A DNA stretch of 64,000 nucleotides from Rhodococcus opacus B4 (GTDB lineage: Bacteria; Actinomycetota; Actinomycetes; Mycobacteriales; Mycobacteriaceae). Each line of letters starts with the position of its first letter. The stretch's first letter is position 1. Made by a program: the position numbers and the translations under genes. Below, in pieces: positions 1 to 8,863 of this stretch. The notes beneath the pieces are model-generated. The model did not search any database. It was not told the DNA's origin and saw only the letters and a list, made by a program, of their open reading frames with translations. The DNA is taken from NCBI RefSeq assembly GCF_000010805.1, contig NC_012521.1, positions 180,998 to 244,997 on the forward strand. Direction: 5' to 3'.

Positions 1-1
1 C

Positions 2-271
2 TTTCGTATCGTGCAGGAAGCACTGACCAATATCGGCCGACACAGTCGCGCCGGGGAGGCGAGTGTCATGATCGTGTCCTCGGCAGACACCCTGCGGGCC
101 GTGGTCGAGGACAACGGGACCGGATTCGACCTCGACCTGGTCGGACAGCGCAGGTCGCTGGGATTGATCGGAATGCGGGAACGGGCCCGGCTGGTAGGCG
201 GACGGATGTCCGTCGAGTCCCGACCAGGACAAGGTACGACGATAATGGTGGAGGTGCCGATCAGACGATGA
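2..271 (+). CDS. Sensor histidine kinase, C-terminal part (window-truncated)
   Basis: This is the C-terminal ATP-binding part of a NarL/DegS-type histidine kinase; the frame is open to the left edge, so the gene starts outside the window. The visible residues begin FRIVQEALTN, the N-box of HATPase_c in the HisKA_3 class. They continue through VEDNGTGFD (G1 box) and GLIGMRERARLVGG (G2 region) to a normal C-terminus. It would autophosphorylate and donate phosphate to the response regulator, whose ATG overlaps its TGA by 4 bases (ATGA), so the two are translationally coupled. The signal sensed cannot be told because the sensor half is missing. Confidence 0.9.
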   Translation, partial: FRIVQEALTNIGRHSRAGEASVMIVSSADTLRAVVEDNGTGFDLDLVGQRRSLGLIGMRERARLVGGRMSVESRPGQGTTIMVEVPIRR

Positions 272-897
272 TCAGCGTTGTGGTGTGTGACGACCATGGC
301 ATTATCCGGTCCGGGATCCAGAGGATCCTCGAGACCACGACGGACTTTCACCTGGTGACGTCCGCACCGACCGGAGAACTTCTCCTGCAAGCAGTGCGAG
401 ACTTCGCGCCGGAACTGGTGGTGCTCGACATCCGACTGTCCGACTGCAACGGCCTCGACCTGTTGGAACAGATTTCAGCCATCTCGCCCGAGACCCGTGT
501 CGTGATGCTCAGCATGTACGGCGCCAGGGGGTACGTCGAGAAGGCGAAGACGCGGGGTGCGCGAGGGTACATCACGAAGGAATGCCTCGACGAGGAGCTC
601 GTGTCTGTCCTCTACGCCGTGATGAAGGATGAAGGATTTGTCTCGTTTCGAGCCGACACCACCGAACCCGGCGGCTCCGAAGGCCTGCTCGAGGCCAATA
701 TCGACTCTCTTTCTTCAAGGGAGCTCGAGGTAATGAAGCTGATCGCCTCCGGCCTCACCAACACCGAGATCGCGGAGGAACTGACGGTCTCCCCGCGCAC
801 CGTCGAGAGCCACCGAGCCAGCATTCAACGCAAGCTGCTGATCCGCACCCGCGCCGAACTGGCCCGAGTAGCCCGGGACGCAGGCCTTTTGGACTAG
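268..897 (+). CDS. NarL/FixJ-family response regulator
   Basis: This 209-residue DNA-binding response regulator has an N-terminal receiver domain with acidic pocket DDH near residue 8, phospho-acceptor Asp in VVLDIRLSD near residue 54, and conserved Lys in YITKE near residue 104. A LuxR-type helix-turn-helix follows (LSSRELEVMKLIASGLTN to SPRTVESHRASIQRKL). It overlaps the kinase gene by 4 bases and is its partner. Its TAG stop lies on the left junction of the IS5-family element; the same TAG would re-form if the element were removed, so the protein is unaffected. Its targets are unknown. Confidence 0.93.
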   Translation: MISVVVCDDHGIIRSGIQRILETTTDFHLVTSAPTGELLLQAVRDFAPELVVLDIRLSDCNGLDLLEQISAISPETRVVMLSMYGARGYVEKAKTRGARGYITKECLDEELVSVLYAVMKDEGFVSFRADTTEPGGSEGLLEANIDSLSSRELEVMKLIASGLTNTEIAEELTVSPRTVESHRASIQRKLLIRTRAELARVARDAGLLD

Positions 898-1832
898 AGC
901 GTGTCTGCTTAATGTTCGGGAATTGATGCGTGATGCTGGGTATGTGTTGCGCGCCGACGAGATCCCCGATGACCTGTGGGCTGTGATCGAGCCCGTCCTA
1001 CCCGCACTGGCGGGCCGAAGGGGGCGTCCGTGGAACGACCACCGGTTGACCCTGGAAGGAATCGCCTGGCGGTTCCGAACCGGATCACCGTGGCGCGATC
1101 TGCCCGAATACTTCGGCCCGTGGCAGTCGATCTGGGAACGGCATCGCCGCTGGTCGGACGACGGCACCTACATTCGGATGTTCGCCGCGGTGCGGGCGGC
1201 AGCCCCCGAACGAGAGGAACAGCTCGAACGTCTGCTGTCGATCGACTCGACGATTGTCCGCGCACACCAACATTCGGCTGGCGCCCTGACCGATGCGCAC
1301 ACAGGGGGCTCGGTCGAATGACAAGAATCTGGCCAACGAACCCGCAGACCACGCACTCGGCCGCTCCCGCGGCGGGCTGAGCACCAAGATCCACGCCCTC
1401 ACCGATACCTTCTGCTGCCCGCTGACGCTGCTGCTCTCGCCGGGACAGGCAGGCGACAACCCCTACCTGGCGCCGCTGCTCGACGCGCACCGCGCCCACG
1501 ACACCGCAGCGTTCCGCCTGCTGGCCGACAAGGCGTACTCGCACCCGAGCACCCGAAAGAACCTGCGGGAACGCAGAATCTCGCACACCATCCCCGAACG
1601 CTGCGACCAGATCCGACGCCGCAAGACGAAAGGATCGGACGGGGGTCGACCGCCGGCGTTCGACAAGGACCGCTACCGCGAACGCAACGCCGTCGAGCGT
1701 GGTTTCGGGCGTCTCAAGCAGTGGCGTGGCATCGCCACTCGATACGACAAGTACGCCACCACCTTCCTTGGTGGCGTACTCTTCGCTGCGCTCGTCATTC
1801 ATCATCGTGTCCGTAAATAGCAGACACGCTCT
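897..1832 (+). mobile_element. IS5-family insertion sequence (IS427-like)
   Basis: This is a complete 936-bp element. Perfect terminal inverted repeats start GAGCGTGTCTGCT at 897 and end AGCAGACACGCTC at 1832. It is flanked by TA on both sides (895-896 and 1833-1834; in full CTAG), which fits the TA target duplication of IS427-type elements. It carries a transposase split over two frames. The intact ends and ORFs suggest recent arrival and possible activity. Confidence 0.88.
923..1820 (+). CDS. IS5-family transposase, two-frame (orfA/orfB)
   Basis: The N-terminal ORF (923-1321) has the DUF4096-like IS5 start, with LRADEIPDDLWAVIEPVLP and WRFRTGSPWRDLPEYFGPW, and the first catalytic Asp in LLSIDSTIVRAHQH. 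The C-terminal ORF (1293-1820) holds GRSRGGLSTKIHAL, the second Asp in LLADKAYS, and the final Glu/Arg region RNAVERGFGRLKQWRG. The frames overlap by 29 bases around a run of five G near 1305, consistent with the programmed frameshifting known for IS427-type elements. All DDE residues are present, so a frameshift product could be functional. Confidence 0.85.
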
Positions 1833-1861
1833 AGAAACTAGACTGTGCCGGACTGCCTGCG

Positions 1862-3400
1862 TCAATTCACGCCGCGCGTCGACCCTTCCCAATACGGCGC
1901 TCGGAGCTTGAACTTCTGGATCTTGCCCGTCGCGGTATGTGGAATCGAGTCACGAAACTCCACCGAAGTCGGCGCCTTGTAGCCCGCCAGGTGCTGCTTG
2001 CAGTGTGCGATGATCTCGGCCTCGGAGACTGTGGAGGGACCCGTGGTGACCACCAGCGCCTTGACGGTCTCGCCCCATTTCTCGTCCGGTACGCCGATCA
2101 CCGCGACCTGGGTCACACCGGGATGGCTGAAGATGCATTCCTCCACCTCAATCGACGACACATTCTCGCCACCGGTGACGATCACATCCTTCTTTCGGTC
2201 GGAAATCGTCAGTTGGCCCTCGCCGTCGATCATCCCGCCGTCTCCCGTGTGGAACCAACCATCACGCAGCGCCTCGTCCGTCGCCTCGGGGTTGTTCCAG
2301 TATCCGTTCATCACGACGTTCGAACGCGCCAGAACTTCACCCGAGTTGGAGATATGAAGCCGTGCACCGAGGGCGGGAAGTCCGGCGCGGGTCAGTCTGT
2401 GCGCTCGTTCCTCAAGATCAAGACCGTCATCCGCAGGCAGCGACCGGTTGAAAGTCAGCAGCGGCGATGTTTCCGTGAGCCCGTAGATCTGCTGCAGTTC
2501 CCACCCCAACTCGCTGCTCAGGCGCGCGATGGTACGGCTGGGCGGAGGAGCGCCGGCGCACACCACCCGCACCCGATCGCGACCAGGAATCTCTCCATGC
2601 CAGGACCGGGCAGCATCGAGCACCGCGTTCCACACCGCCGGAGCCCCGCACATCAACGTCACACCGTGTTCCTCCACCCGCCGGAGGATTTCGGTGCCGT
2701 CGACCTTGCGCAACACGATCTGCTTCGCGCCCAGTCCCGCCATCCCGAACGGCATCCCCCAACCGTTGCAGTGGAACATCGGCAACGTGTGCATGTACAC
2801 ATCGCGTTCCCACGCACGGGTGTGCATCGCGAGTGTGACGGCATTGACCCAAAGATTACGATGAGTCATCTCGACACCCTTCGGGCGCGCGGTGGTGCCG
2901 GAGGTGTAGTTGATTGTTGCCGTCGACTCCTCCGTGGGCGACGCCCAGGGGGCCGGCTCCGTATCGAAGCGCATCAGATCCGCGTCTGTGTGCTTCCCGA
3001 GTACGAACCGGTGCCGAACCTTGATACCCGACAACGCCTCTTCCAGCTCGGGATCGACAAGAAGCACTGACGCGCCGCAATCTCCGACGATGTAATCGAC
3101 CTCCGCCGGAGACAGACGGAAATTGATCGGAACACAAATCCGGCCGCTCGCCGGCACCGCGTACAAGAGCTCGAGCAGTCGGGCCGAATTGTGGCTGACG
3201 ACGGCGACCCGTTCGCCGACCCTGATGCCCAGACGGTCGAATCCTGCTTGCCAGGCACACACGCGGTGGGCGAGTTCCCGAAAAGTCACCTGCCCGACCG
3301 ACTCGCCCGGTTGTTCCGGCTCGTCGATCACGGCCACGCTGTCAGGGAAACCGGCCGCTCCCCGCTCCAGAAAGTCTGTAACCGTAAATGGGATGTGCAT
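1862..3400 (-). CDS. Long-chain/medium-chain acyl-CoA ligase (AMP-forming)
   Basis: This 512-residue ANL-superfamily adenylating enzyme would convert a carboxylic acid to its CoA thioester with ATP. Visible motifs are the P-loop-like YTSGTTARPKGVEM (A3, near residue 170), IYGLTETSPL (A5), GYWNNPEATDEALRDGWFHTGDGG (A7), ISDRKKDVIVTGGENV (A8) and the catalytic Lys in TATGKIQKFKLR (A10) near the C-terminus. Length is typical. It is divergent from the crotonase-like gene at 3614, suggesting a former beta-oxidation or side-chain activation module. The substrate (fatty, cinnamic or other aryl acid) cannot be decided from sequence. Confidence 0.88.
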   Translation of the reverse strand: MHIPFTVTDFLERGAAGFPDSVAVIDEPEQPGESVGQVTFRELAHRVCAWQAGFDRLGIRVGERVAVVSHNSARLLELLYAVPASGRICVPINFRLSPAEVDYIVGDCGASVLLVDPELEEALSGIKVRHRFVLGKHTDADLMRFDTEPAPWASPTEESTATINYTSGTTARPKGVEMTHRNLWVNAVTLAMHTRAWERDVYMHTLPMFHCNGWGMPFGMAGLGAKQIVLRKVDGTEILRRVEEHGVTLMCGAPAVWNAVLDAARSWHGEIPGRDRVRVVCAGAPPPSRTIARLSSELGWELQQIYGLTETSPLLTFNRSLPADDGLDLEERAHRLTRAGLPALGARLHISNSGEVLARSNVVMNGYWNNPEATDEALRDGWFHTGDGGMIDGEGQLTISDRKKDVIVTGGENVSSIEVEECIFSHPGVTQVAVIGVPDEKWGETVKALVVTTGPSTVSEAEIIAHCKQHLAGYKAPTSVEFRDSIPHTATGKIQKFKLRAPYWEGSTRGVN

Positions 3401-3613
3401 CGGTCCACCTCCACGACAACGTCAACGTCACTGCCACACCGCGTGGCCACACCACACGGTATCGAGCGGCAGCCGAGTTAACTTCCGTAGTTTTCCCGGA
3501 TGTTCGTGGGCGGCCGTGGATCGTTGAATGGTGGAACACGATCTGTCGCCGCACTGTTGAGCACGCACACGAAGCCGTGTCGAACAGTGGATCGACAGGA
3601 ACCGGAGGTTGTG

Positions 3614-4243
3614 ATGGTGCTGCCAAACCTCGTTGCGGCAGAAGAGGACACCTACAGCCGCGTGCTGTGCGATCAGCACGACGGAGTGTTGCGCGTGACG
3701 TTGAATCGGACCACTGCGCTCAATGCCATCAATGCGACCATGGCCAAGCGGCTACAGCAGCTGTGGTCGCTGGTTCGGGACGACGCGAGCATCCACTCGA
3801 TCATCGTGTCCGCGGCTGGTGTCGAAGCATTCTGCATGGGGTTCGACGCAGAAGACCCGCCCCAGCCACTTTCCTGCGGCGGCAACGCCCTGGGATGGGA
3901 AGCTTTTGCCATCAGCCCGAAGGAATGCGGCGTCGACAAACACCTGATCGTGACCGTGAACGGCATCGCCTGTCGAGAATCATTCCGATTCTTGCGTGAT
4001 GCCGATGTCGTCGTCGCGTCCAGCAACGCCTCCTTCTTCGAGCCGCCTCGTTTCACCCCTGCAGATGATGTGAGCAACAGGGAGGGTGGATTGCCAGCAG
4101 GACTTCGCACGATCTGCGCCACAAACCCGACCGTGCACAACCCTGTGACGGCATTACAAGCGCACCATGCGGGCCTGGTTCACGAAGTGGTCCCGCTGGC
4201 GTCGCTGCGAGGTACCGCCGAACGCCTTGCCCACAGGGCATGA
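3614..4243 (+). CDS. Enoyl-CoA hydratase/isomerase-family protein, shortened
   Basis: This is a crotonase-fold protein of about 209 residues from the ATG at 3614, chosen because GGAGG lies at 3604-3608. The start is family-like (VLRVTLNRTTALNAINATM), followed by an oxyanion-loop region (EAFCMGFDAED) and a C-terminal ALQAHHAGLVHEVVPL. It lacks the typical GGG core of the second oxyanion segment and about 40-50 C-terminal residues, against about 260 for the family. It is probably a decaying gene or a non-catalytic paralogue. It faces away from the acyl-CoA ligase, with a shared 210-bp promoter region. Confidence 0.6.
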   Translation: MVLPNLVAAEEDTYSRVLCDQHDGVLRVTLNRTTALNAINATMAKRLQQLWSLVRDDASIHSIIVSAAGVEAFCMGFDAEDPPQPLSCGGNALGWEAFAISPKECGVDKHLIVTVNGIACRESFRFLRDADVVVASSNASFFEPPRFTPADDVSNREGGLPAGLRTICATNPTVHNPVTALQAHHAGLVHEVVPLASLRGTAERLAHRA

Positions 4244-4303
4244 CCGTCGACTCCTGACCCCTTACTTCCCCAATGACTGCAATCTTCTACGGAAGACACC
4301 GCG

Positions 4304-4522
4304 CATGACTGTCACGACGATAGGGAGTTCCAGCCACACGATCGACGTAGACGGCATCACGACGCACTATCACAAGGCAGGACCCGGCGATCCCGTGTTG
4401 CTGTTGCACGGACCCTGGACCGGGGGTGTCAGCTTGGGCGAACTGGCAGCACACGATCCTGCCACTCGCCGCCAACCATCACGTTTTGGCCCCTGATGTT
4501 GTCGGGTCGGCGGCCCGTAGCT
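4304..4522 (+). pseudogene. Meta-cleavage hydrolase (alpha/beta fold), N-terminal remnant with frameshift
   Basis: The ATG at 4304 opens SHTIDVDGITTHYHKAGPGD then PVLLLHG, the N-terminus of C-C bond hydrolases of the MhpC/BphD type, including the HG oxyanion motif. After PWTGGVSLG the frame breaks; the next frame reads ANWQHTILPLAANHHVLAPD then VVG and stops at TGA near 4520. The nucleophile and His are absent, so this is a relic. An intact relative lies at 8864. Confidence 0.72.
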
Positions 4523-5174
4523 GACGGACAAGAACCGGGTGTCAGCGACACCTGGCGACCGACGATCCCGCATATCCGCGCGCTATCACGTTCTGTCCGT
4601 GCAGTTTGCAATCAATCCGGCCTACCGCCGGAACGTACTGAGAGGTCCACGTCATGCTCGACCGAATCTTCACAACCCTCCTCACTCTGGCTGGCGTCGC
4701 GGCCGACGGCAGGTACATCTCGCTCGTCGACAACGACATCGCCGGTACCGCAGACCTGGACGAGACGCCCACTGGTCGGTTGGCGCAGGCCGGACCGCAG
4801 AGCACGTTATCGGACAGATAGCGCCAGGCCTGTTTCACGGCGCTCCGATCGTGAAATATGCTGTACACCACACTATTTAGGGCCCAACACGCGGTGATGA
4901 ACTGCGCATTCGTTATGACCGGAGTGCTGATTGTCGTCGGAGCGATCGGGCGTGAGAGAGTTTGTTCCCATCGCCGACTACGCATTTCCTGGGGGGACGG
5001 CTTGACTGTCTCCGAGATCTGGGAATCCCGGGACGTCCACGACAACCCTTCGACGAGGTGATCCGACCGAAGCTACCTCATCAGATCCCTCCGCCCGCCG
5101 TCTTCGAGTTGATCAACACGATCACCCGGTAGGGCGCGGAGCGCCCGACCCACCCACGAACTTTGGAGAAGTCG
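4523..5174. other. Gene-poor decayed stretch
   Basis: I see no supportable gene over about 650 bases. An open frame at 4653-4821 (MLDRIFTTLLTLAG, 55 codons) has no recognisable domain. Near 4950-5000 a frame reads REFVPIADYAF, which resembles the first residues of GH15/trehalase-like proteins, but it stops at once. A perfect 6-bp hairpin with a GGA loop (5132-5146) lies ahead of the next gene and may be a terminator or leader structure. Confidence 0.45.
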
Positions 5175-5972
5175 ATGTCCATAGCTCTGACGCACGCTGC
5201 CGAGGTCCAGCAGTCCGGCGTGAACGGCCGCATCTCGCTCGAACGCAACCACAAACGAATCCGGGTGTTCTTCGCAGGTCACGTGATCGCGGACACCACC
5301 CGCGCGGTGTACCTGTTCGAGAAGGGGCACCTGCCGGTCTACTACATCCCCCGCGACGACGTGCGCACCGACTCCCTCGAGCCCCTCGACGCCACCACGT
5401 GGTGCCCGTGGAAAGGCAAGGCCAGGTACTGGGATCTCGTCGTCGACGATCGGCGGGCCGAGCGGTCGCTGTGGGGTTACGACGAACCGCTGAAGGACTC
5501 CCTCGATCTCAGCTGGTATGTCGCTTTCTACTGGCACAAGATGGACGCCTGGTACGAGGAGGATCAGCAGGTGTTCGTGCACCCGCGCGACCCTTACTTC
5601 CGCGTCGACGTCCTGCCGTCCTCCCGGCACGTGGAGGTCTTTATCGGCGACACCCTCGTCGCCGACACCACCCATCCACGCTTGCTGTTCGAGACCTCAC
5701 TACCAGTTCGCTACTACATCCCTCGCATCGACGTCCGCTCCGAGTTCTTCACCGGCTCCGACGCCAAGACCTCCTGCCCGTACAAGGGCACGGCCTCGTA
5801 CCTGTCGTTCACCGGATCGGACGACAGCGACCCCGTCGAGGACGCCGCCTGGTACTACCCGTTCACGACCGCGGAGGCTTCGGGCATCGGCGACCACGTG
5901 TCGTTCTACCCCGACGGCGCCAGGATCGTCGTCGACGGCGCCCCGGTGGAGGGCTGTCCGACGCCTCTGTGA
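5175..5972 (+). CDS. Tandem DUF427-domain protein
   Basis: This protein of about 265 residues contains two DUF427 repeats. Repeat one covers roughly residues 20-105 (RIRVFFAGHVIADTTRAVYLFE, LPVYYIPRDDV, TTWCPWKGKARYW). Repeat two covers roughly 140-235 (HVEVFIGDTLVADTTHPRLLFE, PVRYYIPRIDV, KTSCPYKGTASYL). Function is unknown; DUF427 is a small beta-rich fold common in actinobacteria and often duplicated like this. I chose the ATG at 5175 because GGAGAA lies just upstream at 5165-5170; the frame also offers a TTG at 5163. It stands alone between remnants, so context gives no function. Confidence 0.85.
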   Translation: MSIALTHAAEVQQSGVNGRISLERNHKRIRVFFAGHVIADTTRAVYLFEKGHLPVYYIPRDDVRTDSLEPLDATTWCPWKGKARYWDLVVDDRRAERSLWGYDEPLKDSLDLSWYVAFYWHKMDAWYEEDQQVFVHPRDPYFRVDVLPSSRHVEVFIGDTLVADTTHPRLLFETSLPVRYYIPRIDVRSEFFTGSDAKTSCPYKGTASYLSFTGSDDSDPVEDAAWYYPFTTAEASGIGDHVSFYPDGARIVVDGAPVEGCPTPL

Positions 5973-6187
5973 ACTTCGTACCTTGACCGGTGTCGCTGCG
6001 GCCGGTTCATGGTCGTTTGCTCTGGTTTCGGTCGGGTGGTGCGGGTTTCGCGATGTAGTCCTGGCCCGGCATGATCCCGGAGTTGCCCCGGGCGTCGTAG
6101 AAGTTGAGGTGGCGGTCCCCAGCTCGAGACCTGCCATGTCGTAAGTGTCGGGCGTTCCTCCAAGAACTCCGACAGCAGGGGACCGCC

Positions 6188-7170
6188 GTGAAGAAGAATA
6201 GCCAGAACCAGACCGTGCCCGCGATCCCGGAGCGGGTGAGCGTGGCGATGGCCAAGATCGCCGAAACATGCACGAGGGCCGCCGTCGGCGGCCTGCAGGC
6301 GATGCAGGCGATGATGGACGCCGAGGTGACCGCCCCGGCCGGGCCGAGAGGCCGTCGCGACCGGCAGCGCATCGCGGGTGCGCCATGGCCGCGAACGCGG
6401 CTCGGTGACCCTCAGCGGGCGTCGGATGCCCGTGACCCGGCCGCGGGTGCGGGCCGCCGACAGCGCCGGGGAACGGCCCACCCCGTCGTACGAGCTGGTC
6501 ACCTCCACCGAGATCCTGGGGAAGATGGCGATGGAGGAGATGCTCGCCGGGCTCTCGACCCGCCGCTACACAGCCGGTCTCGAACCGGTCGGACGGCGAG
6601 CCGCCGAGACATTCTCGGCGACAAGCAAGTCCGCCGTCTCACGCAGGTTCGTGAAGTTGACCGAAGCCGCCCTGACTGAGCTGCTCGCCGCGGACCTGTC
6701 CGGGCTGGATCTGGTAGCGTTGATGATCGACGGGGTCCACTACGCCGAGTCGTGCTGCATCGTCGCCCTGGGCATCGATATCGACGGGGACAAGCACCCG
6801 TTGGCGCTGGTGGAGAGCTCGACGGAGAACGCGACGCTGGTTGCGTAAGGCGGTGGTCGACGTCCTCGATCACCCGGTGATCCAACATTGTCAGCTACAC
6901 AAGATACGAGACGTGAAAAATCATCTGCCGCGACGACTTCGGAGCAGTGTCGGGCGGAATATGGCGGACACCAACCATGCCGATTCGGCGCTCGAGGCCG
7001 AGGCCGCGCTGCCCGCCCTGGCGAAGGAACTCGACCGTACCCATCTCGCGGCGGCCGCGAGCCTGCGCGAGGGACGCGACGGGACACTCACGGTGCTGCG
7101 ATTGGGTGTGCCGCCCACTCTCGCCCGTACGCTGCGCTCGACCAACGCGACCGTCATGTATCGGAGTCAC
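6188..7170 (+). pseudogene. IS256-family (mutator-type) transposase remnant
   Basis: Fragments of one IS256-type transposase are spread over three frames. They are an N-terminal piece from a GTG at 6188 (KNSQNQTVPAIPERVSVAMA), a middle piece (about 6378-6848) with VTRPRVRAADSAGE, LGKMAMEEMLAGLSTRRY and the first catalytic Asp in LVALMIDGVHY, and a later piece from 6841 (LRKAVVDVLDHPVIQHCQLHKIRDVK, TLTVLRLGVPPTLARTLRSTN). About 30 residues are missing at the join near 6841, and the C-terminal third with the catalytic Glu is gone. It is inactive. It abuts the 3' end of the MDR gene on the other strand. Confidence 0.85.
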
Positions 7171-8143
7171 GAAGGTCAAGTAGAACTTTTCTCGACTCAC
7201 CGTTCTCGACTGCTTCGTGAGCTAAAGCGATTTCATCTAGCGGGAACGTGAGATGAGGCAGTGGGGTTAGTGCCTGCTCGGCAAGTGCGTCGGTGATGCT
7301 CTGCGCGGCGAGGGAGAGGGCTGAACGACTATGTGTATAAAGAAGGAAGAAACGGAGCCCGAGACCTGCAGCCATGCACTCGCGGATAGGGATCGAGAGT
7401 TCGCGACCGTCGGTGGCATAGGTGGCGATGCTTGCACCAGGTGCCGCGACAGCTAGGTCGATGTTCCAGTTGTCCACGATGGCGACTTCTACAAAGATGT
7501 CCACGCCGTTGGTGAAGGCTGTGATCTGGTCGGCAACGTCGTCGTCGCGGTAATTTACGACGAAGTCTGCGCCTGCCTGTCGTGCGAGTTTAGCTTTGTC
7601 GGGCGTGCTCACTGTAGCGATGACAGTGGCACCCGCCCATCGCGCGAGTTCGATCGCGAAGTGGCCTACAGCGCCGGCGCCACCTGCAATCAAGACTTTC
7701 TTGTGCGTCACCGGTCCTGCATGCAGTAGGCACTCGTGGGCGGTCATGGCCGGAATTCCCAGACACGCACCCAGTTCGTCGGAAGCTGAGTCGGGCAACG
7801 CCACGGCTTGATTCGCGGGAACGAGGGTATATTCGGCGGCCGTACCCCATCTGCTGCCCAGCGCCGCAAGCCAAAGCCATACACGTTGGCCGATACGGCC
7901 TTCATGGACTCCTGGTCCCACTGCAACTATCCGACCGCACCCGTCCATATGAGGAATTTGGAAGTCGTCTATCGGGCGCGGAGTCTTGCCGCTGCGGGTC
8001 TTTACATCAGAGGGATTCACTGCGGAAAAGGAGACTCGAACGAGAACCTGCCCGGGACCCGGTTCAGGCTTCTCGCATTGGATGATGGAGAGAACATCGG
8101 AAGCCTCTCCGGACTTGTGGTACGTCGCTGCGCGCATCTGCAT
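7154..8143 (-). CDS. Zinc-independent MDR-family NADPH:quinone oxidoreductase
   Basis: This 329-residue medium-chain dehydrogenase/reductase is of the quinone oxidoreductase (zeta-crystallin) type and would reduce quinones or enones with NADPH. The GroES-like N-terminus has VRVSFSAVNPSDVKTRSG and PHMDGCGRIVAVGPGV. The Rossmann nucleotide loop is VLIAGGAGAVGHFAIELARWAG near residues 150-170. The C-terminal region has PLDEIALAHEAVENGESRKVLLDL. No structural zinc Cys cluster is visible. Alternative starts lie at 8143 and 8137. The last codons lie at the border of the IS256 remnant, so the extreme C-terminus may be altered. It may detoxify quinones made during aromatic catabolism. Confidence 0.85.
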   Translation of the reverse strand: MQMRAATYHKSGEASDVLSIIQCEKPEPGPGQVLVRVSFSAVNPSDVKTRSGKTPRPIDDFQIPHMDGCGRIVAVGPGVHEGRIGQRVWLWLAALGSRWGTAAEYTLVPANQAVALPDSASDELGACLGIPAMTAHECLLHAGPVTHKKVLIAGGAGAVGHFAIELARWAGATVIATVSTPDKAKLARQAGADFVVNYRDDDVADQITAFTNGVDIFVEVAIVDNWNIDLAVAAPGASIATYATDGRELSIPIRECMAAGLGLRFFLLYTHSRSALSLAAQSITDALAEQALTPLPHLTFPLDEIALAHEAVENGESRKVLLDLRDSDT

Positions 8144-8175
8144 TTCTTAACTGCCGTTCGATCGGGTAGGGATAG

Positions 8176-8733
8176 AGCCCCGTGAAGTGGTGTAAATCGT
8201 TGTGCGCCGGGAACTGTGATGTTGGGGAGTATGCCGTAAGTGTGGTTGTTTCGTCCAGCACCATCGCCTGGGCGGGTGCGTCAGCCGCGATGACTGTCGG
8301 CGCAGGCGGGCGGAGCCCGGCAGTGGATTCCTCGGACAGGTAGCGGCGTTGGGATACCTGTCACTCGTCGTGCGCCTCGATCAACACACACCTCGCCAGA
8401 CGCAGCAGCGCTGCAGGGTTGGGGAAGATACCGACGACGTCGGTTCGACGTTTGACCTCTTTATTCAGGCGCTCGATGATTTGGTCGACCATATCTTGCG
8501 CCAGTGTGCCTCCGGGAGGTCCGCGAACGCCGTGGTCTCCTCCTTTGCATTCGTTTAACATCGCTGCCACCGTGGGGAATTGAGATTCCAACATCACTGC
8601 GACGGTAGCGACACGATCACGCACCAGCGGCCCCCGTCGGCTGGCTGAAAATGACGCGTACAGCGGCCGCGACCATCTCGGATTGACACTGTCACCGATT
8701 CGCGGAACCCGATTTACACCACCCCATGGGACT
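8176..8733 (-). mobile_element. Internally deleted IS256-family element
   Basis: A 558-bp segment is bounded by imperfect 24-bp inverted repeats (8176-8199 and 8710-8733) with a perfect 13-bp core GTGGTGTAAATCG at 8187-8199 and its complement at 8710-8722. Inside, on the minus strand (8361-8624), is the C-terminal end of an IS256 transposase, with [40 protein letters not shown] and LIEAHDE. The N-terminal two thirds with the first catalytic residues are absent, so it cannot move by itself. It lies directly upstream of the hydrolase gene at 8864. Confidence 0.75.
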
Positions 8734-8863
8734 CACCCTTGGAGTACTCGGTGGACTGACTTCGATGCGTGGGTATTCCGTAGTTTTTACGGATGTCCGG
8801 GATTGGGACCAAGCCCACACTGGTCAAAACAGCGCCACGGCAAGCTCGGTCGGAGGGAAAGTT

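Noticed and set aside
4950..5002. Similarity to the N-terminus of a GH15 trehalase-like protein (REFVPIADYAF)
   Set aside because: Only about 11 residues match before a stop; too little for a gene call.
5132..5146. A GCGGAGC-centred hairpin like those at the right end
   Set aside because: It is single, short (6-bp stem) and nearly 59 kb from the window edge; telomeric meaning needs an array at an end. It was kept only as a possible terminator or leader structure.
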